Origin: Streptomyces sp. 1331.2
GTDB taxonomy: Bacteria > Actinomycetota > Actinomycetes > Streptomycetales > Streptomycetaceae
NCBI RefSeq assembly: GCF_900199205.1
Contig: NZ_OBMJ01000001.1
Location: forward strand, 7,433,001 to 7,497,000
Direction of reading: 5' to 3'
Length of the DNA stretch: 64,000 nt
Shown here: positions 63,943-64,000 of the stretch, one piece after another
How the letters are laid out: each line of letters begins with the position of its first letter
Position numbering within the stretch: the first letter of the stretch is position 1
The notes under the pieces: generated by a model
The model's database searches: none
What the model was told of the DNA's origin: nothing
The model's input: only the letters and a program-made list of their open reading frames with translations
Position numbers and translations under genes: made by a program

Positions 63943-64000
63943 ACACCACCGCCCTGGACCGGATCCTGCGCGGGCCCAGCGGACTCGGCACCTCGGGCCT
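63939..64000 (+). CDS. start of an unidentified gene, 3' end outside window
   Basis: The GTG overlaps the stop of the 21-residue ORF and the frame stays open to the window edge. The 20 visible residues read VNTTALDRILRGPSGLGTSG. Too short to assign. Confidence 0.5.
   Translation, partial: MNTTALDRILRGPSGLGTSG

Overview
The window is very GC-rich DNA with GTG/ATG starts, dense 1-4 base start/stop overlaps and strong GGAGG-type ribosome sites. Together with the gene families present (DnaE1-type polymerase, actinobacterial contractile injection system, GPP34 protein, streptogrisin-type protease, PucR and PAS-LuxR regulators, P450-reductase fusion), this points to a Streptomycetaceae chromosome (Streptomyces or Kitasatospora type). 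No rRNA, tRNA, CRISPR array, phage integrase or transposase was seen.

Positions 1-16123 (minus strand) are one tightly coupled operon for an extracellular-type contractile injection system (eCIS). In transcription order: sheath, tube, a Cys-pair baseplate-like protein, a Pro/Ala-rich protein, a Pvc16-type cap (DUF4255), an AAA+ ATPase, a small protein, a large DUF4157 cargo or toxin candidate with an HNH-like motif, a CIS-tube/LysM-type protein, a LysM protein, a split VgrG-like spike (hub plus OB needle), gp25, and a baseplate J-like protein that runs off the left edge. Almost every junction is an ATGA or GTGA overlap, so subunits are probably made by coupled translation. A helically phased direct repeat lies upstream of the sheath gene.

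Positions 16283-20460 hold a NUDIX-like gene convergent with dnaE. Positions 20581-29183 are a small amine or amino-acid catabolic locus. A GntR/FadR regulator is divergent from an APC permease, a glutamine-synthetase-like ligase, a class I amidotransferase-like (gamma-glutamyl-GABA type) hydrolase, an aldehyde dehydrogenase and an SDR, followed by a second permease. This order suggests gamma-glutamylation of an imported amine, oxidation and deglutamylation. Both the ligase and the dehydrogenase carry single-base frameshifts at C-runs. A perfect 11-bp-arm palindrome sits in the regulator/permease gap.

Positions 29369-41290 are mixed: GPP34 protein, a decayed metal P-type ATPase beside an ArsR regulator, secreted phospholipase D, a membrane metal-dependent hydrolase family protein, a remnant of a DUF885 peptidase, a PIG-L deacetylase, a secreted zincin-like protein, a dienelactone hydrolase, an in-frame class II aldolase/DHDPS-family fusion, a cupin-type regulator and a membrane protein.

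Positions 41291-51608 hold a methyltransferase, a molybdenum hydroxylase (FAD subunit plus fused [2Fe-2S]/Mo subunit) with a PucR regulator, and a PAS-LuxR regulator divergent from a self-sufficient P450-reductase fusion.

Positions 51696-64000 hold a secreted S1 protease, a GNAT, several membrane proteins, an RNase H-domain protein, a lipoprotein, a secreted sphingomyelinase-like phosphodiesterase, a thioesterase-like protein, an unusual radical SAM protein, a truncated terpene-synthase N-terminus and the start of a further operon. Many convergent gene pairs are separated by near-perfect hairpins that look like bidirectional terminators.
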